Source: Rhizomys pruinosus (Eukaryota > Chordata > Mammalia > Rodentia > Spalacidae). Taken from it: DNA of 64,000 nt. Location: contig VZQC01005558.1 of assembly GCA_009823505.1 (NCBI GenBank), positions 322,890 through 386,889 on the forward strand, given 5' to 3'. The notes beneath the pieces were generated by a model, which was not told the DNA's origin, ran no database searches, and saw only the letters and a program-made list of their open reading frames with translations. Each line of letters starts with the position of its first letter. Position 1 is the stretch's first letter. This document shows, piece after piece, positions 10,912 through 21,035 of this stretch. The position numbers were made by a program, and so were the translations under genes.

Positions 10912-11807
10912 CTGACTTTTGTCATTTCCCATTCCCAATGAAAGATCCAACAGATTATAAAACTTTTCTGGAAATATCCATATAGGCTATAAGGAGCACA
11001 GGAACCAGCCCAAACCACTAGGTTCAGTTTTAAAGAGAAACAAATGCCTTTTGAATATTAATAAATTTTCATGTGCTGTTTCAACTCCCAAGAGCTGGCT
11101 CTGGAGATGGGATTTGGTCCTCCCACTTCAGAATCAAGGCTGGTTTAATATCAAAATGCCCTCCAAATACTCCTGAAGTAGGCTGGACTCCTAGCTCACT
11201 GATCAAGAGGAGGGTGATAAAACACTTGATAATAATACTTTACATCCTTGGAAACAGGGGAGTGATAAAATACTACCAACAAAAGTTGTTATTACTTATT
11301 TCATGATATAGTGACTTTATAGCATAATTAGTTTAAGGGATTTATATTTTGCCACTAACAATGTACTTGGGTGGGAACCTCCCAATAAAGCTTCAGGCTA
11401 CCTGAGCATTGGAGCCACCCTTCAGCTTACTTCACTCTAAGAAGGCAAGAGGCAGGGCCAGCTCCATCATTAGCCATACAATGATGGTTAAATCATTTAT
11501 CACCTTAGATGTAGTAGGAAATTTAAAAAATCCTACTAACTTCCGGGAGCCCTTCTTAAGCTTCCCATGACCCAAGATGATAAGAGGCAGGCCAGCAGCT
11601 TGTGTAGTTCTAGGATAATAGAAAAATAACTTATCACTTTAGATGTAATAAGAAAATTTTTAAAAATTTTAAAAGTTTAAATTTTAAAACAGGGAACCTA
11701 TTTTAAAACATCTTGGTTTAATCTTAATAATTCAAATTGGAGAATAAAAACATTTTGTTTGCTCAGATGTTATTGATTCAGTTTATACTATTCAAACTGT
11801 CATTATG
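10912..11807. other. non-repeat interior with a degenerate direct duplication
   Basis: No coding recognised. 11430-11535 and 11565-11670 resemble each other (AAGAGGCAGG.CCAGC; TTATCAC.TTAGATGTA.TA.GAAA), about 133 bp apart, suggesting an old tandem duplication. A 77-codon frame at 11073 has no recognised domain. Confidence 0.45.
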
Positions 11808-12010
11808 GTGGTTGGAGAGATGGTTCAGTTGGTTAAGAACACTGGCTGTTCTTTTAGACAACCTGGGGTTGAATCCCAGCATCCAAATGGTGGCTAATAA
11901 CTCCACTTCCAGGGGGTCAGAGGCCCACTTCTGTCATCATCCATGGCCACTGCATGACCTGTGTTCACTGACATGTGAGCATAACACTCATACAGATAAA
12001 ATAAAATAAG
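11808..12010 (+). mobile_element. old B2 SINE
   Basis: Head GGTTGGAGAGATGGTTCAGTTGGTTAAGAACACTGG, box-B-like GGTTGAATCCC, body and tail ATAAAATAAAATAAG. More diverged than the copies with GCGCCGACC heads. Confidence 0.85.
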
Positions 12011-12552
12011 TGAAAAACCTCTTATTATTGTTTCATTTTAGCTACTTCAAGAAATTTTTACTTTAACTTCATTGGTAGAGTTGGTTAATTGTTCACTTTT
12101 GTGAAATCATTAGTTTTCATTAGAAACTTAAGAGAGGACAGGCCTTGCTTAGAACTCATTGAAAAACTCTTCTTAACAGATGACAAATTTATTTACTAAT
12201 GCATTTGTGTCTCACAATATTATGGCGATTGATAAGGCTTACATAAGCTATTTTAGACAGGTAAAAGATGAGTCTTACATGCTATCTTAAAATTTATAAA
12301 GTCAAAGTTTAAGCAAACCTCTATTTAAATCAACACATCTATTGATCTGACCTTGCTAACTCTTACAAGTATTGGATTAAACAATATAATATATGTCAGA
12401 TAAAGGTTATTTAACTGTGGGTAAATATTAAGCAACTCTCAAAAGTACTAGACTATGATAAATGACATTTTGAGGTATTTAGTAACAATAACTGGAGTTC
12501 AGTCACTTGCCGTAGTCTCTCCAATCTATTGTTATTTTTACTGTTTTAAAAG
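12011..12552. other. AT-rich sequence, no gene recognised
   Basis: No long frames or named repeats. Position suggests ERV interior (protease region expected near here) but nothing supports it directly. Confidence 0.35.
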
Positions 12553-12810
12553 ATTGTGATGAATGTTATCCCTCATCTGTGGATGCTAGCACCAAGTACC
12601 TTGTTGTAAGGCAAACTGAACAACATTAATGTTATATTTCTTTTTATCTGAAAGCAACTGTGCTCTTATAATGTGACTCCCTTAATGGGCTCTAGAATTA
12701 ACCTATCACTTATTTCAACTTTTAATTATTTTGGTATATGAGTGGAGGGTATGTATACATATTTTAGAGTAATATAAAATTAAAAGGGAAAATGTGAAAA
12801 AAGGTAAAAA
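12553..12810 (+). mobile_element. L1 3'UTR fragment, plus strand
   Basis: ATGAATGTTATCCCTCATCTGTGGATGCTAGCACC.. is the end of L1 ORF2 plus 3'UTR. It matches the reverse complement of 7259-7490 almost base for base in blocks (GTGCTCTTATAAT, GGCTCTAGAATTAACC, TTTTAGAGTA.TATAAAATTAAAA), giving an inverted pair about 5 kb apart. Confidence 0.8.
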
Positions 12811-13049
12811 AATCAGACAGTGCTCCTTGGAGATTCTATATTATGTGGAATTGTATATGGGACTGTGTGGAATTCTATAAGGGAATATTAGGACAATTAT
12901 GACTGAGTTGGTAGAAATGAGGTTTACTTAATATGAAACAGTTGCTTTGATTTTTTTGGGCGGTAGATTCTCATTTAAATGGAATGAATATTGGCCTTTT
13001 ATAGATGAGCGATTAAGGCCTTTTAAGGTGCAAGAAAAAAAGAAACCTA

Positions 13050-13200
13050 TAACCTAGATGTGGTGGCACAGGGCATTAATCCTAGCATGTGGGAGGTAGA
13101 GGCAGGCAGATCCCTGTGAGATCCAGACTAGCCTGATCCACATAGAATTTTCAAGGTGACCAGCTGGGATACAGGGAGGACCTGTCTCAAAAAATAAAAA
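13050..13200 (+). mobile_element. old B1 SINE with purine-rich tail
   Basis: TAGATGTGGTGGCACAGGGCATTAATCC.. to CCTGTCTCAAAAAAT, several indels. The tail runs into a GGA/GAA-rich purine stretch (13200-13247), a common fate of SINE A-tails. Confidence 0.85.
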
Positions 13201-13284
13201 AGGAAGAGGAAGGAGGAGGAGGAGAAGAAGAGGAGGAAAAAGAAGAAATGATAATGATATTTTGGCAGTGTTGAATTAAGCCCT

Positions 13285-13352
13285 ATTTATTAGGCTAGTG
13301 TCTTATTTATATATAATAGTATAGGATTATATATAATAGTATTATATAATAG
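13285..13352. repeat. TATATAATAGTA short tandem
   Basis: Three imperfect copies of an A+T unit (TATATATAATAGTAT). It interrupts the ERV reverse transcriptase reading region. Confidence 0.6.
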
Positions 13353-14150
13353 TAGAGGAATGGGAACAGGTGGGGGTGCCGGCTCTATCTGATGTCTTGT
13401 TCATTGACTTGTATGATTTGCTAAGTAAAAATATTTTATGAAATAAAATTTATTGCATAAAGAACAAAAAAGATTGCATTTTTAAATATTTGCAATTTAT
13501 GTGCCTGCTTTCAACAATTATTCATCTATGTTTATTTTTAAATGGAAAATTTTCACTCAAAGCATGATCAAGAGTCCTACCTTCTGTCTATATTGGGAAC
13601 ATAATGCAATATGCCTTATTTTAAAATTTTTCCTAATGTGTACACATGTCCTTATATGGATAGTATCTTATTAGCCTCCTCTGCTAAAGACATGAATCCT
13701 ACTATTTTAAAAGATTTACAAGCTTCATTAAAAAAACCTTTTATTTTCAGCTAACCACAGATATAATTTGGCTAAATGACTCATTTAGCTATTTTAGATA
13801 TATTGTCACTAATCATATTATTAAGCCTCATAAATTGCAATTATCTGTTCCAAAAAAGATATTTTTCACAGATTTTAGGTATTATCGATTGACTTTAACC
13901 TTCCCTCAATTCACAATTCAGTCTTTTCTCACACTTTTGCTTCTCTTAAGGACAACACTAGTTTAAACTCACCTTCCCACATTGTGGCACTTCTCTAACT
14001 CTTTCTTTACAGAAATTACAGTTAAAAGCTGAATTGAAATAAAAACCTGTCTCATATATGCTTAGATTTACCTGGTAGTTGTTTTCTTAAACTCTTTTTC
14101 CCTTGAAGCAGTGATTGAACAATTAACTCCCTGTTTAAGAATTTTAGAAT

Positions 14151-14394
14151 GGGGCTGGAGAGATGGCCTAGCAGTTAAGAGCGCCGACCGCTCTTGCAGA
14201 GGACCCGGGTTCGATCCCCAGCACCCACATGGCGGCCGAGAGCCGTCTGAAACTCCAATTCCAGGAGAACTCCAGTTCCAGGGGAGTCCGATACCCTCTT
14301 CTGACCTCTGCGGTGTTGCACGGCACGGGTGCACAGACTTGCATGCAGACAATACATTCATACACATACGGAAATAAATAAAATAAAAAAAAAG
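14151..14394 (+). mobile_element. young B2 SINE
   Basis: Complete copy: GGGGCTGGAGAGATGGCCTA head, intact box-B-like GGTTCGATCCC, AATAAATAAAAT signal and A-tail. The target duplication AGAATTTTAGAAT is exact (14138-14150, 14395-14407). Frames on both strands of about 90 codons are SINE shadows. Confidence 0.97.
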
Positions 14395-14588
14395 AGAATT
14401 TTAGAATGGCTATTTCCTTCCCTATACACCTCAATGGAAAATATTTTTACCTCAAATCAGCAAAGAATTAATTACTCTTATCAGCTTGACTAAAACAGAA
14501 GCATCAAATTTACTGGACAAGATCCTCATATTATTTATCCTTCCACATCTCCAAATAGCTCTAAAATTTTTTTACGCACTGGCTGTTC

Positions 14589-14819
14589 TTTTTTTTTAAT
14601 TTTTTTAAATTTATTTTTTATGTGCATGAATGTACTGTCTGCACGCAGGTCTGCGCACCCATCTCACGCAACACCGCGGAGGCCAGAAGAGGGCGTTGGA
14701 TTCCCCTGGAACCGGAGCCAAAGACTGCTCTCAGCAGCCATGTGGGCTCCTGGGATCGAACCAGGGCTCTCTGCAAGAGTAGTTGGTGCCCTCAACCGCT
14801 AGGCCATCCCTCCAGCCCC
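14589..14819 (-). mobile_element. young B2 SINE
   Basis: Reversed complete B2 with T-rich tail and ATGAATGTACTGTCTGCACG. It lacks the ..TTCTCCTGGAATTGG.. duplicated 'ccagttcc' segment present in other young copies, so a short body variant or deletion is present near 14720. Confidence 0.95.
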
Positions 14820-14958
14820 ATCTAACTTTGTTTTATAGTCTGCAGGAAACTGGCAAATAACTTTTATTGTTTTTTAGAACAAGCTTCCCTTCACTTCCTT
14901 CCATGTGGAATTTCATTACTTCCCATAAAATATTTTCTTCCATAAATCTATATCCCAT

Positions 14959-15114
14959 AATTTTTTTTTCCTGGTCTTTTCGAAACAGGGTCTCCCTGTA
15001 GCTCCAGCTGTTCTGGAACTCACTCTGTAGACCAGGCTGGCCTTGAACTCATAAAGATCCGCCTGCCTCTCCCTCCCCAGTGCTAGGATTAAAGGCGGGC
15101 GCCACCTCGCCTGG
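14959..15114 (-). mobile_element. B1 SINE
   Basis: Short T-tail, TCTTTTCGAAACAGGGTCTCCCTG, body to GCGCCACCTCGCCTGG. Target duplication CTATATCCCAT at 14948-14958 and 15115-15125 is exact. Confidence 0.97.
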
Positions 15115-15767
15115 CTATATCCCATTCTTAATGCACTAACAATTTGTTTTCAGATGGGGACAATAAATAAGGCAAAAGAACCATCTCATGTTGCTGAAAT
15201 ATGACCCTCATTATTACCCCTGGGGCAAACACCACTCAGCAGACAGAATTTTTAGCTCTCACTTTTGGTTTCAAACAATTTCTCAATTAACTCTTCAGTT
15301 TACTAATCTATTCACACTGTATGGCTGAAGCCATCCCGCTATTGTTTCAAGCCATGTTGGCTCATTCTTCAGTCTTTTATATTGTCAATATTTACCTCTA
15401 GTTAAAGCTTCTTTCATAGATGAACTCATCCTGTTTTTATTTCGAAGTATTTTATCCCATAAAAAATTACCTAGCCTCCACAGAAGGAAATCATTATACT
15501 AAATGCCCAGTTATGCCTTTCAATTATCATAGGTTACAAACTCAACAAATTATACAGTCTGGTCCTGACTGCCCATCATTGGACCCCATCATCCTGAGAG
15601 AAGTCAAACCCCCAGGTGTTATCCTAATGAATTTTAGCAAAATGAAAATAACTCAAATTCCTATGGTTTTTAAAAATTGGCTCATGCATATGTTAACACT
15701 TTTTAAGGCTTTATACTCCCTACTGCTTAATAGGAGACTCTGCTTGAGCTTTGTAAAAACTATTTCA

Positions 15768-15985
15768 TTTATTATTTTTATTTTTATGTCTATGACTTTA
15801 CTGCCTGCAGGTGTGTAAGTGCATCCATGTTATGCAATGACTATGGAGGTCAGAAGAGGGTGTTGCATCCCTTAGACATGGAATTACAGATGGTTGAGAG
15901 CCACCATGTGGATGTGGGACATTGAGCCTAGGTAATCTGTGAGAGAAGCCAGTGCTCTTAATCACTGAACCATCTCTCCAGCCCC
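15768..15985 (-). mobile_element. old B2 SINE in the integrase remnant
   Basis: Reversed B2 (TTTATGTCTATGACTTTACTGCC.. to CATCTCTCCAGCCC), diverged from the young consensus and so older than the copy at 14151. Confidence 0.88.
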
Positions 15986-16011
15986 TGATTAAGCTTTTTA
16001 AAAATACTAAT

Positions 16012-16165
16012 TGCCAGGTGTGGTGGTGCACACCTTTCCTCCCAGCACTTGGGAAGCAGAGGTAGGTGGATCTCTGTGAGTTCAAGGCCAGCCTAGTCTA
16101 TATTGTAGGTTCCAGGACAGCTGGGTTTACTGGAAAACCCTGTCTCAAAAGGACCAAAGCACAGC
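16012..16165 (+). mobile_element. B1 SINE
   Basis: GCCAGGTGTGGTGGTGCACACC.. to CCTGTCTCAAAAGGACCAAAG. Many substitutions mark it as old. Confidence 0.9.
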
Positions 16166-16344
16166 AAAACTGTTTATTAACTTCTTTCTTTGTAATGGGT
16201 GTCCCAACATAAGTTATAGCAAACCATTGTCTGCTTATGTATTAAAATGTTTATCTTTTTTTGCTAATTTGAGGAAGTTCATATTTCTTGTGGCATTCAC
16301 TATAACCCTCAAGGACAGCTGCAATTGAACAAATTCACTTATTA

Positions 16345-16955
16345 TTTAAAAATTAAATATATAAACAAAAAAGGGGAGATTAAGGATTAACTATTCAGGA
16401 ACAACTTAGAATTTAAATATTTTTAAAACAATTTATCCTTTTAAGTTGTAATATTGTTAGTCTCAATTTTTCTATTATTTCCCCCTAGTATCTGCTGACA
16501 AAGAATCTTTTAAAAAGTTTTATTAAACCCATAGTTTTATATAAATCCCCTAAGGGCCAACTAATGGCTAAATCCTGTTCCTCCCATTAATTGGAGCCAA
16601 AGCTCCATATCTATGCTTTCTTTTACATACCTCTCTGGATTGTAGCATGAGTGGTAAAGATGTACCAAAACACCTGGCGCCAGAAAGACCTTTTCCTGAA
16701 TTTCAGCTGTGTGATTAGCCTTCCTGTTCATGTGCCTTCTCTTCCAGTGCTGCCCTGCCTCCACCTCCTTCCCCAGAGACATAAGACGATATGCTGACTC
16801 ATGCTGCTGCTCCAGCACTTCACCCTAACCAGCCCACTGCCCATGACCTCTCTCATGGACAGACTTCTCTGATAAGAGACAATGGAACTGTGAGAATGAC
16901 TTTGCTAGGATTGCCTTCTATTACAAATATGGACCTGCTTCTTCACTTATAAAAC
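16345..16955 (+). other. ERV segment between integrase and 3' LTR
   Basis: About 600 bp where env would be expected. No env motif was recognised and all frames are short. An A/G run (AAAAAAGGGGAGA, 16369-16379) could be a second polypurine tract. Confidence 0.4.
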
Positions 16956-16966
16956 AAATGGGGAGC
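16956..16966 (+). other. polypurine tract before the 3' LTR
   Basis: AAATGGGGAGC directly precedes the point where homology between the two LTR copies begins, as expected for a plus-strand primer. Confidence 0.55.
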
Positions 16967-17427
16967 AGAATCTAGACTAAAGACTTTCACTTAACTTTGC
17001 ACCAAAGACTTACTGTTTATAATACAAACAAGCACACTGAGCCAGGTACACCTTGTATGCCTTGGGCATAGGACCTTGATCCCTCTGTCCAGATAGTCAA
17101 CAAATGTGAGAGTATAAAAGTGCTAGAGGCTGCTTAGTATTTTTCATTGAAAACTGAGAATAATTGAGAAGTCTGCTTGAAACTGTGTGTGAGAGATATT
17201 TTAGAGCTAGGGATAAAAGAGCAAGATTCTCTGATAAGGTGTAAGTTGCTGGGGAGGTGGTTTGAACAAAAGTATGGGTGAGTCCTGCTTCAAGAGCACA
17301 TTCTGAAAAACACCAAAAGGAACAGGTAGTTCTGAGTTCCAGTCTACTCTTGGCTATAAAACTAAAAGCTGAGTCGGGCTGATTATGTGTTCATGTATAA
17401 CTGCAATGTGGCTTAGTCATTCTGCCA
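16967..17427 (+). repeat. 3' LTR of the decayed class II ERV
   Basis: Aligns with 6143-6641 as described there. A TATA-like GTATAAAAG is at 17111-17119, and the copy ends GCCA at 17427. The 6-bp flank duplication is no longer recognisable. Confidence 0.8.
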
Positions 17428-17825
17428 TCACACAGCTGAAGAAATGTTTCTATAGCTGATTTCTTGCCTATGTTTCTACTCATATGAGGACAGCCTGTCT
17501 CTCAGATCTTGTTTTATTATTATTTTTTTTTCATTTGTGTTCTTTTCCCTGAACACTTTTATCACTCTCATGTGTACCTAAAAACATTTTTAGGTAGGGT
17601 TGAGTCTGACTGTTACAAACACGTTAATCTTTACTAATATAGCTACAGAGAAGACTTTATTCCCTGGGGAGCATGTTTGTTCCACCCCCCCCCCCAGGAC
17701 CTAAGGGATACACCCTTGTCAATAAAGCAAAGCAAGGCTCACTAAAAAACAAACCTTACTGAAAATCAAGCCTCACTTAATAAGTTTCCTTTCTTTTTAT
17801 TGTTTTTATTTCCTATCCTCAATTT
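17428..17825. other. unique sequence with a C run
   Basis: No gene or named repeat seen. A 13-C homopolymer at 17683-17695. Confidence 0.5.
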
Positions 17826-18025
17826 TTTTATGTGTATGATTGTCTGCATGTAGGTTGGTGCACGGGTGTCATGCAATGCCACGGAGGTCAGAAGAGGGCG
17901 TTGGATTCCACTGGAACTGGAGTTAAAGATGGTTCTTAGCTGCCGAGTGGATGCTGGGAATTGAACCCCCGTCTTCTGCAAGTGTAGTAGGTGCTCTTAA
18001 CCACTGAGCCATCTCTCCAGCTCCC
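17826..18025 (-). mobile_element. B2 SINE
   Basis: Reversed B2, slightly shorter body. Target duplication ATCCTCAATTT at 17815-17825 and 18026-18036. Confidence 0.95.
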
Positions 18026-18039
18026 ATCCTCAATTTGTG

Positions 18040-18860
18040 AAGCACTTTTATAAAATGCATTCGCCTATATCTCTGCTGATAAATTATTTTAAAAAAATCT
18101 AAAGGTCTCCTCAAAATTACTTTATGTGAAATTATTCTCAGAGGTCAATATTAAATCAAAATGTTTCCAGAGAATCTAACTGAAATTTGCATTTAAAAAT
18201 CACATGAAAATACTTTATGTTTTGAACTGACAAGACTGCAATGGCTTTGTATGAAGACCTCGGCCTTAAAGAAGCAATGTCAAAACTGTGCTTATCATAC
18301 TTCAATCAGCTTGCATGCTACAAGATAACACAGTTTGTTTTATACTTCCCTTTAATCTACAGCCTTTAGCACAGGGCTGAGCATGTTGTAAATATATAAT
18401 GAGAAAGTGTTCATTGATTGGTGGGTTAGCTCATATCCCTTTTTTATCTGCACAAAATTGATTTTGGAAAAAAAAATTAGAAGACCATCTATTGGTCTGG
18501 ATAAATCTGAACATCCTTCAGTGCAATGCATTATTTGTTGATGCAAACCTTGACCAATAATATCAGGCTACTCTTGCCCTGACCATCTGAGTTTGGAGCA
18601 GCTCTTTCTGTCAGGGCAACCCTTGGGCATAACCTTGGCTTCTCCCTCTGAACCCCACTGCAGCAGATACCCAGGACCCGGGTTCTAAATACTAAAGACT
18701 GTGACAGTCCTTCCTGTCCTCTGCACTTGAAGCCAACCTCTTCATCTGCACCATAACTTCTCACACCGTTCACTCCCGGTGGGTTTGTCCTCACATGAAT
18801 CAGCTTTTAGAGCATCAGATTATTTTTTTTCAGTGTTCCAAATCTTTTTAATAACAGAAT
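18040..18860. other. unique sequence, no gene assigned
   Basis: Less A+T-rich than its neighbours from 18560 to 18790. An 87-codon minus frame (18531-18794) and a short plus stretch beginning ATGGCTTTGTATGAAGAC (18240) have no recognised domain. If any host exon is in the window, this is one of few places not explained by repeats. Confidence 0.4.
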
Positions 18861-18867
18861 AAAATCC

Positions 18868-18990
18868 AAGGTTAATTTTTTTTATTTCGTATGTGTATGA
18901 ATGTACTGTCTGCATGTAGGTTTGTGCACCCGTGTCATGCAGTGCTGCGGAGGTCAGAAGTGGGTGTTGGGTTCCCCTGGAACTGGAGTT
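18868..18990 (-). mobile_element. 3' half of a B2 joined to the RPL18 pseudogene
   Basis: Only the 3' part of a B2 is present (from ..AACTCCAGTTCC through the tail, T run at 18873). Its truncated 5' edge abuts the end of the RPL18 copy in the same orientation, with no target duplication at the junction. Confidence 0.8.
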
Positions 18991-19590
18991 AAATTTTTGT
19001 AGCCTCAGCTGGTTCTTTGGCCTCTTGCGCACTCAAACGTCCGGCCCGTGGAGCGGACATGGGGTTTGGTGTGGCTGTCCGGAGTTCTTGGGGCCATGAC
19101 AAAGTGCCGGTACACCTCTCCACCCTTGCGAGGACCTGCCAGGAGCAGGGTGCGATGGGCCTCGGGAGACTCCAAGGCCATCTGGTGGAAAGTGAGGATC
19201 TTACCTCCAGCCTTGAGGATGCATCCTTGGGCCTGATGGCTGCTCACACGCAGGGCACACACCTTCAGCTTGGGAACATACAGAATCCGAACATCATCTG
19301 TGATGGACCCCACAATCACAGCTGTTTTGTTCTCCTGGCCAGGAAACTTCATCTTTGGAATCGTCTGAGACAAGGACAGAGGCTGCGTGTTAGTGCGGCT
19401 TATAAACAACCTTTTCAACACAACCTGCTTGAATGTAGAGTTCGTTCATCTTGGCAGAAACCTGTACAGCTTGACCAGCAGCCGCAGATAGATGCACTGG
19501 CTCTTGGCTCTTTGCACCCAACCTTTAGGTCCTTGTTGTGGCGAAAGTCAGCTCCCATGACGGTGCCTCCCAATCGGCCAGGTCTGGAAA
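18991..19590 (-). pseudogene. Rpl18: processed pseudogene of ribosomal protein L18
   Basis: Intronless minus-strand copy of the large-subunit protein eL18 mRNA. The longest frame (19005-19421, 138 codons) carries the conserved [39 protein letters not shown] and GPRKG.EVYRHF stretches; the family is about 188 residues. The start codon (19558, reverse) is followed by GADFRHNKD, but a frameshift separates it from the main frame. The final Arg codon is replaced by TGA, removing the GYKN tail. About 30 bp of 5'UTR-like sequence precedes the ATG. Instead of a 3'UTR and own A-tail it runs into a B2 3' half. No function is expected. Confidence 0.93.
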
Positions 19591-19619
19591 GGCACCCAAT
19601 TGTTTTTTCTTTGTTTATT

Positions 19620-19656
19620 TTTAATTAATTAATTAATTAATTAATTAATTAATAAT
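19620..19656. repeat. (TTAA)n simple repeat
   Basis: Nine TTAA units directly upstream of a minus-strand B1; probably the remodelled A-tail of that SINE. Confidence 0.85.
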
Positions 19657-19895
19657 TTTGGAGACAGGGTCTTCCTATAGCCCCAGTTGATATGGGACTT
19701 GCTGTGTAGATCAGTCTGGCCCAATCTCACAGAAACTCACCTACCTCTACCTCCCAAGTGTGGAGACAGGGTCTTCCTATAGCCCCAGTTGATATGGGAC
19801 TTGCTGTGTAGATCGGTCTGGCCCAGTCTCACAGAAACTCACCTACCTCTACCTCCCAAGTGCTGTGATTAGAGGCATGTATCACCACACCTATT
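19657..19895 (-). mobile_element. B1 SINE with a 102-bp internal tandem duplication
   Basis: 19660-19761 and 19762-19863 are almost identical (two visible substitutions: ATCAGTCTGGCCCAATC versus ATCGGTCTGGCCCAGTC), both covering most of a B1 body. The remaining 5' part of B1 follows once. The duplication is later than the insertion. Confidence 0.88.
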
Positions 19896-19980
19896 TTATT
19901 TTTGGACTGTGTTACTTCACTTAGCATAATGGCTTCAAGTTCCATCCATTTACCTTCAAAGTTCATGATGTCATCTTTCT

Positions 19981-20237
19981 TTTTTTTAAATATTTATTTT
20001 ATTTTATTTTATTTATTTATGTGTATGAATGTACTGTCTGCATGCAGGTTTGTGCACCTGAGTCGTGCAATGCTGCGGTGGTCAGAAGAGGGTTTTGGAT
20101 TCCCCTGGAACCGGAGTTCTCCTGGAATTGGAGTTTCAGACGGTTCTCAGCCCCCATATGGGTGCTGGGGAATGAACCTGAGTCCTCTGAAAGAGCAGTC
20201 GGTGCTCCCAACTGCTAGGCCATCTCTCCAGCCCCGC
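19981..20237 (-). mobile_element. young B2 SINE inside L1
   Basis: Complete reversed B2; the L1 sequence TGTCATCTTTCT is duplicated on both sides (19969-19980, 20238-20249) and the L1 reads through once the B2 is removed. Confidence 0.97.
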
Positions 20238-20371
20238 TGTCATCTTTCTTTACTGCTGCATAGAACTCCATTCTGTACATGTACCACATTTTCATTATCC
20301 ACTCTTCAGCTCTTTGTTATTTGTGAAGAGAGCTGCAAGAAAACATGGATGTGCATGTATCTCTTTAGGTA

Positions 20372-20411
20372 GAAACTACAGCAATATAGTGAAACTACAG
20401 CAATATAGTCT
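20372..20411. repeat. 19-bp direct duplication in L1
   Basis: GAAACTACAGCAATATAGT occurs twice in tandem (from 20373 and from 20392), not present in the other L1 copies at the matching place. Confidence 0.8.
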
Positions 20412-20916
20412 GGACACTCATTCTGAGTCTTTTAAGGATTCCCTGAATTGCTTTCCATAGTGGCTGAGTTTACATTCCCACCAGCAGTGGATGAGTGTTC
20501 CCCTTTCCCCACAACCTCTCCAGCATTTGGTGTCTTTTGTTTTCTTGGTCTTAGCCAGTCTTATTGGAGTGAGATGATATCTTAAAGTGGTTTTAATTTG
20601 CATTTCCTTAATTATTAGCAATGCTGAACACTTTTTAAGATGTTTTTCAGCCATCTTTACTTCTGCACTGGCAAAGTCTCTGTTCAGCTCTTTTTTTTTC
20701 TTTTTTAAATTATATATATTTTTTGTACAAGACTATGTTACTAATCAAATCTAGACCCATGTCCCCCACTCTACCCCCCACCCCACCAGAGCTCATGCAT
20801 TCTGCCAAACATGCTTTTCATCTCTTTATCAGTCTTTCTCAAAATTCTCCATGTGGAAGTTGACTGTTTTGAGCAGAAGTTCACCATTTCAGTCAGTTCT
20901 TTGATGCAGTCCTTTC

Positions 20917-20924
<8 letters not shown>

Positions 20925-20953
<29 letters not shown>

Positions 20954-20956
20954 GCC
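20925..20956. repeat. (GTT)n simple repeat in L1 3'UTR
   Basis: Twelve GTT units, also present shorter in the L1 at 7126-7140, so it is a 3'UTR feature of this L1 group. Confidence 0.9.
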
Positions 20957-21035
20957 CATATGCATCACTCCCAACTACTTGGACAAAAGCTCAAGGGGCC
21001 ATGCACAAGAAATACTTACAACTAGGTAATTGGCA

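Larger units (their letters stand above)
12955..14095 (+). pseudogene. ERV pol remnant: reverse transcriptase
   Basis: The start near 12960 resembles the beginning of class II reverse transcriptase (WNEYWPF-type stretch). The catalytic box is readable at 13653-13664 as Y-M-D-S followed by I-L-L-A-S, so the second catalytic Asp of YMDD is replaced by Ser. A B1 (13050-13200) splits the domain and stops occur in every frame. Connection-domain-like coding continues to about 14095. It belongs to the 6143-17427 provirus and cannot be active. Confidence 0.7.
15150..16340 (+). pseudogene. ERV pol remnant: RNase H and integrase
   Basis: From about 15170 an RNase H-like stretch is readable; integrase N-terminal and core-like coding follows (15420-15790) with frame changes. 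A 132-codon frame at 15420-15818 covers part of it but runs through shifted frames and into a B2. After the B2 (15768) and B1 (16012) the integrase motif G-I-H-Y-N-P-Q-G-Q is readable at 16292-16318. Continuous with the reverse transcriptase remnant upstream; multiple stops. Confidence 0.65.
6143..17427 (+). mobile_element. decayed class II (ERVK-like) endogenous retrovirus
   Basis: The whole remnant is bounded by two diverged LTRs in direct orientation (6143-6641, 16967-17427). Between them are a primer-binding site at 6646, pol homology in the order reverse transcriptase (about 12955-14095, YMDS at 13653), RNase H (about 15170-15400) and integrase (to 16318), and a polypurine tract at 16956. 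Gag and protease were not recognised, and env is not visible. It is interrupted by an L1 (6898-8966), an L1 3' fragment, at least three B1 and four B2. Many stop codons and frameshifts exclude function. Pol order and motifs fit betaretrovirus-like class II elements; its subfamily is not assigned. Confidence 0.75.

Noticed and set aside
14111..14377. Recurrent proteins of about 60-90 residues on both strands with motifs such as CSSWNWSF or GPGFDPQHPHGG
   Set aside because: The same peptides recur at every young B2 in the window; they are SINE translations.
18240..18294. A possible host exon starting MALYEDLG
   Set aside because: The frame is short, soon hits a stop and lacks splice-site support or a family I can name.
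19017..19628. A 203-codon plus-strand frame
   Set aside because: It is the antisense of the RPL18 processed pseudogene, which explains the sequence fully on the minus strand.
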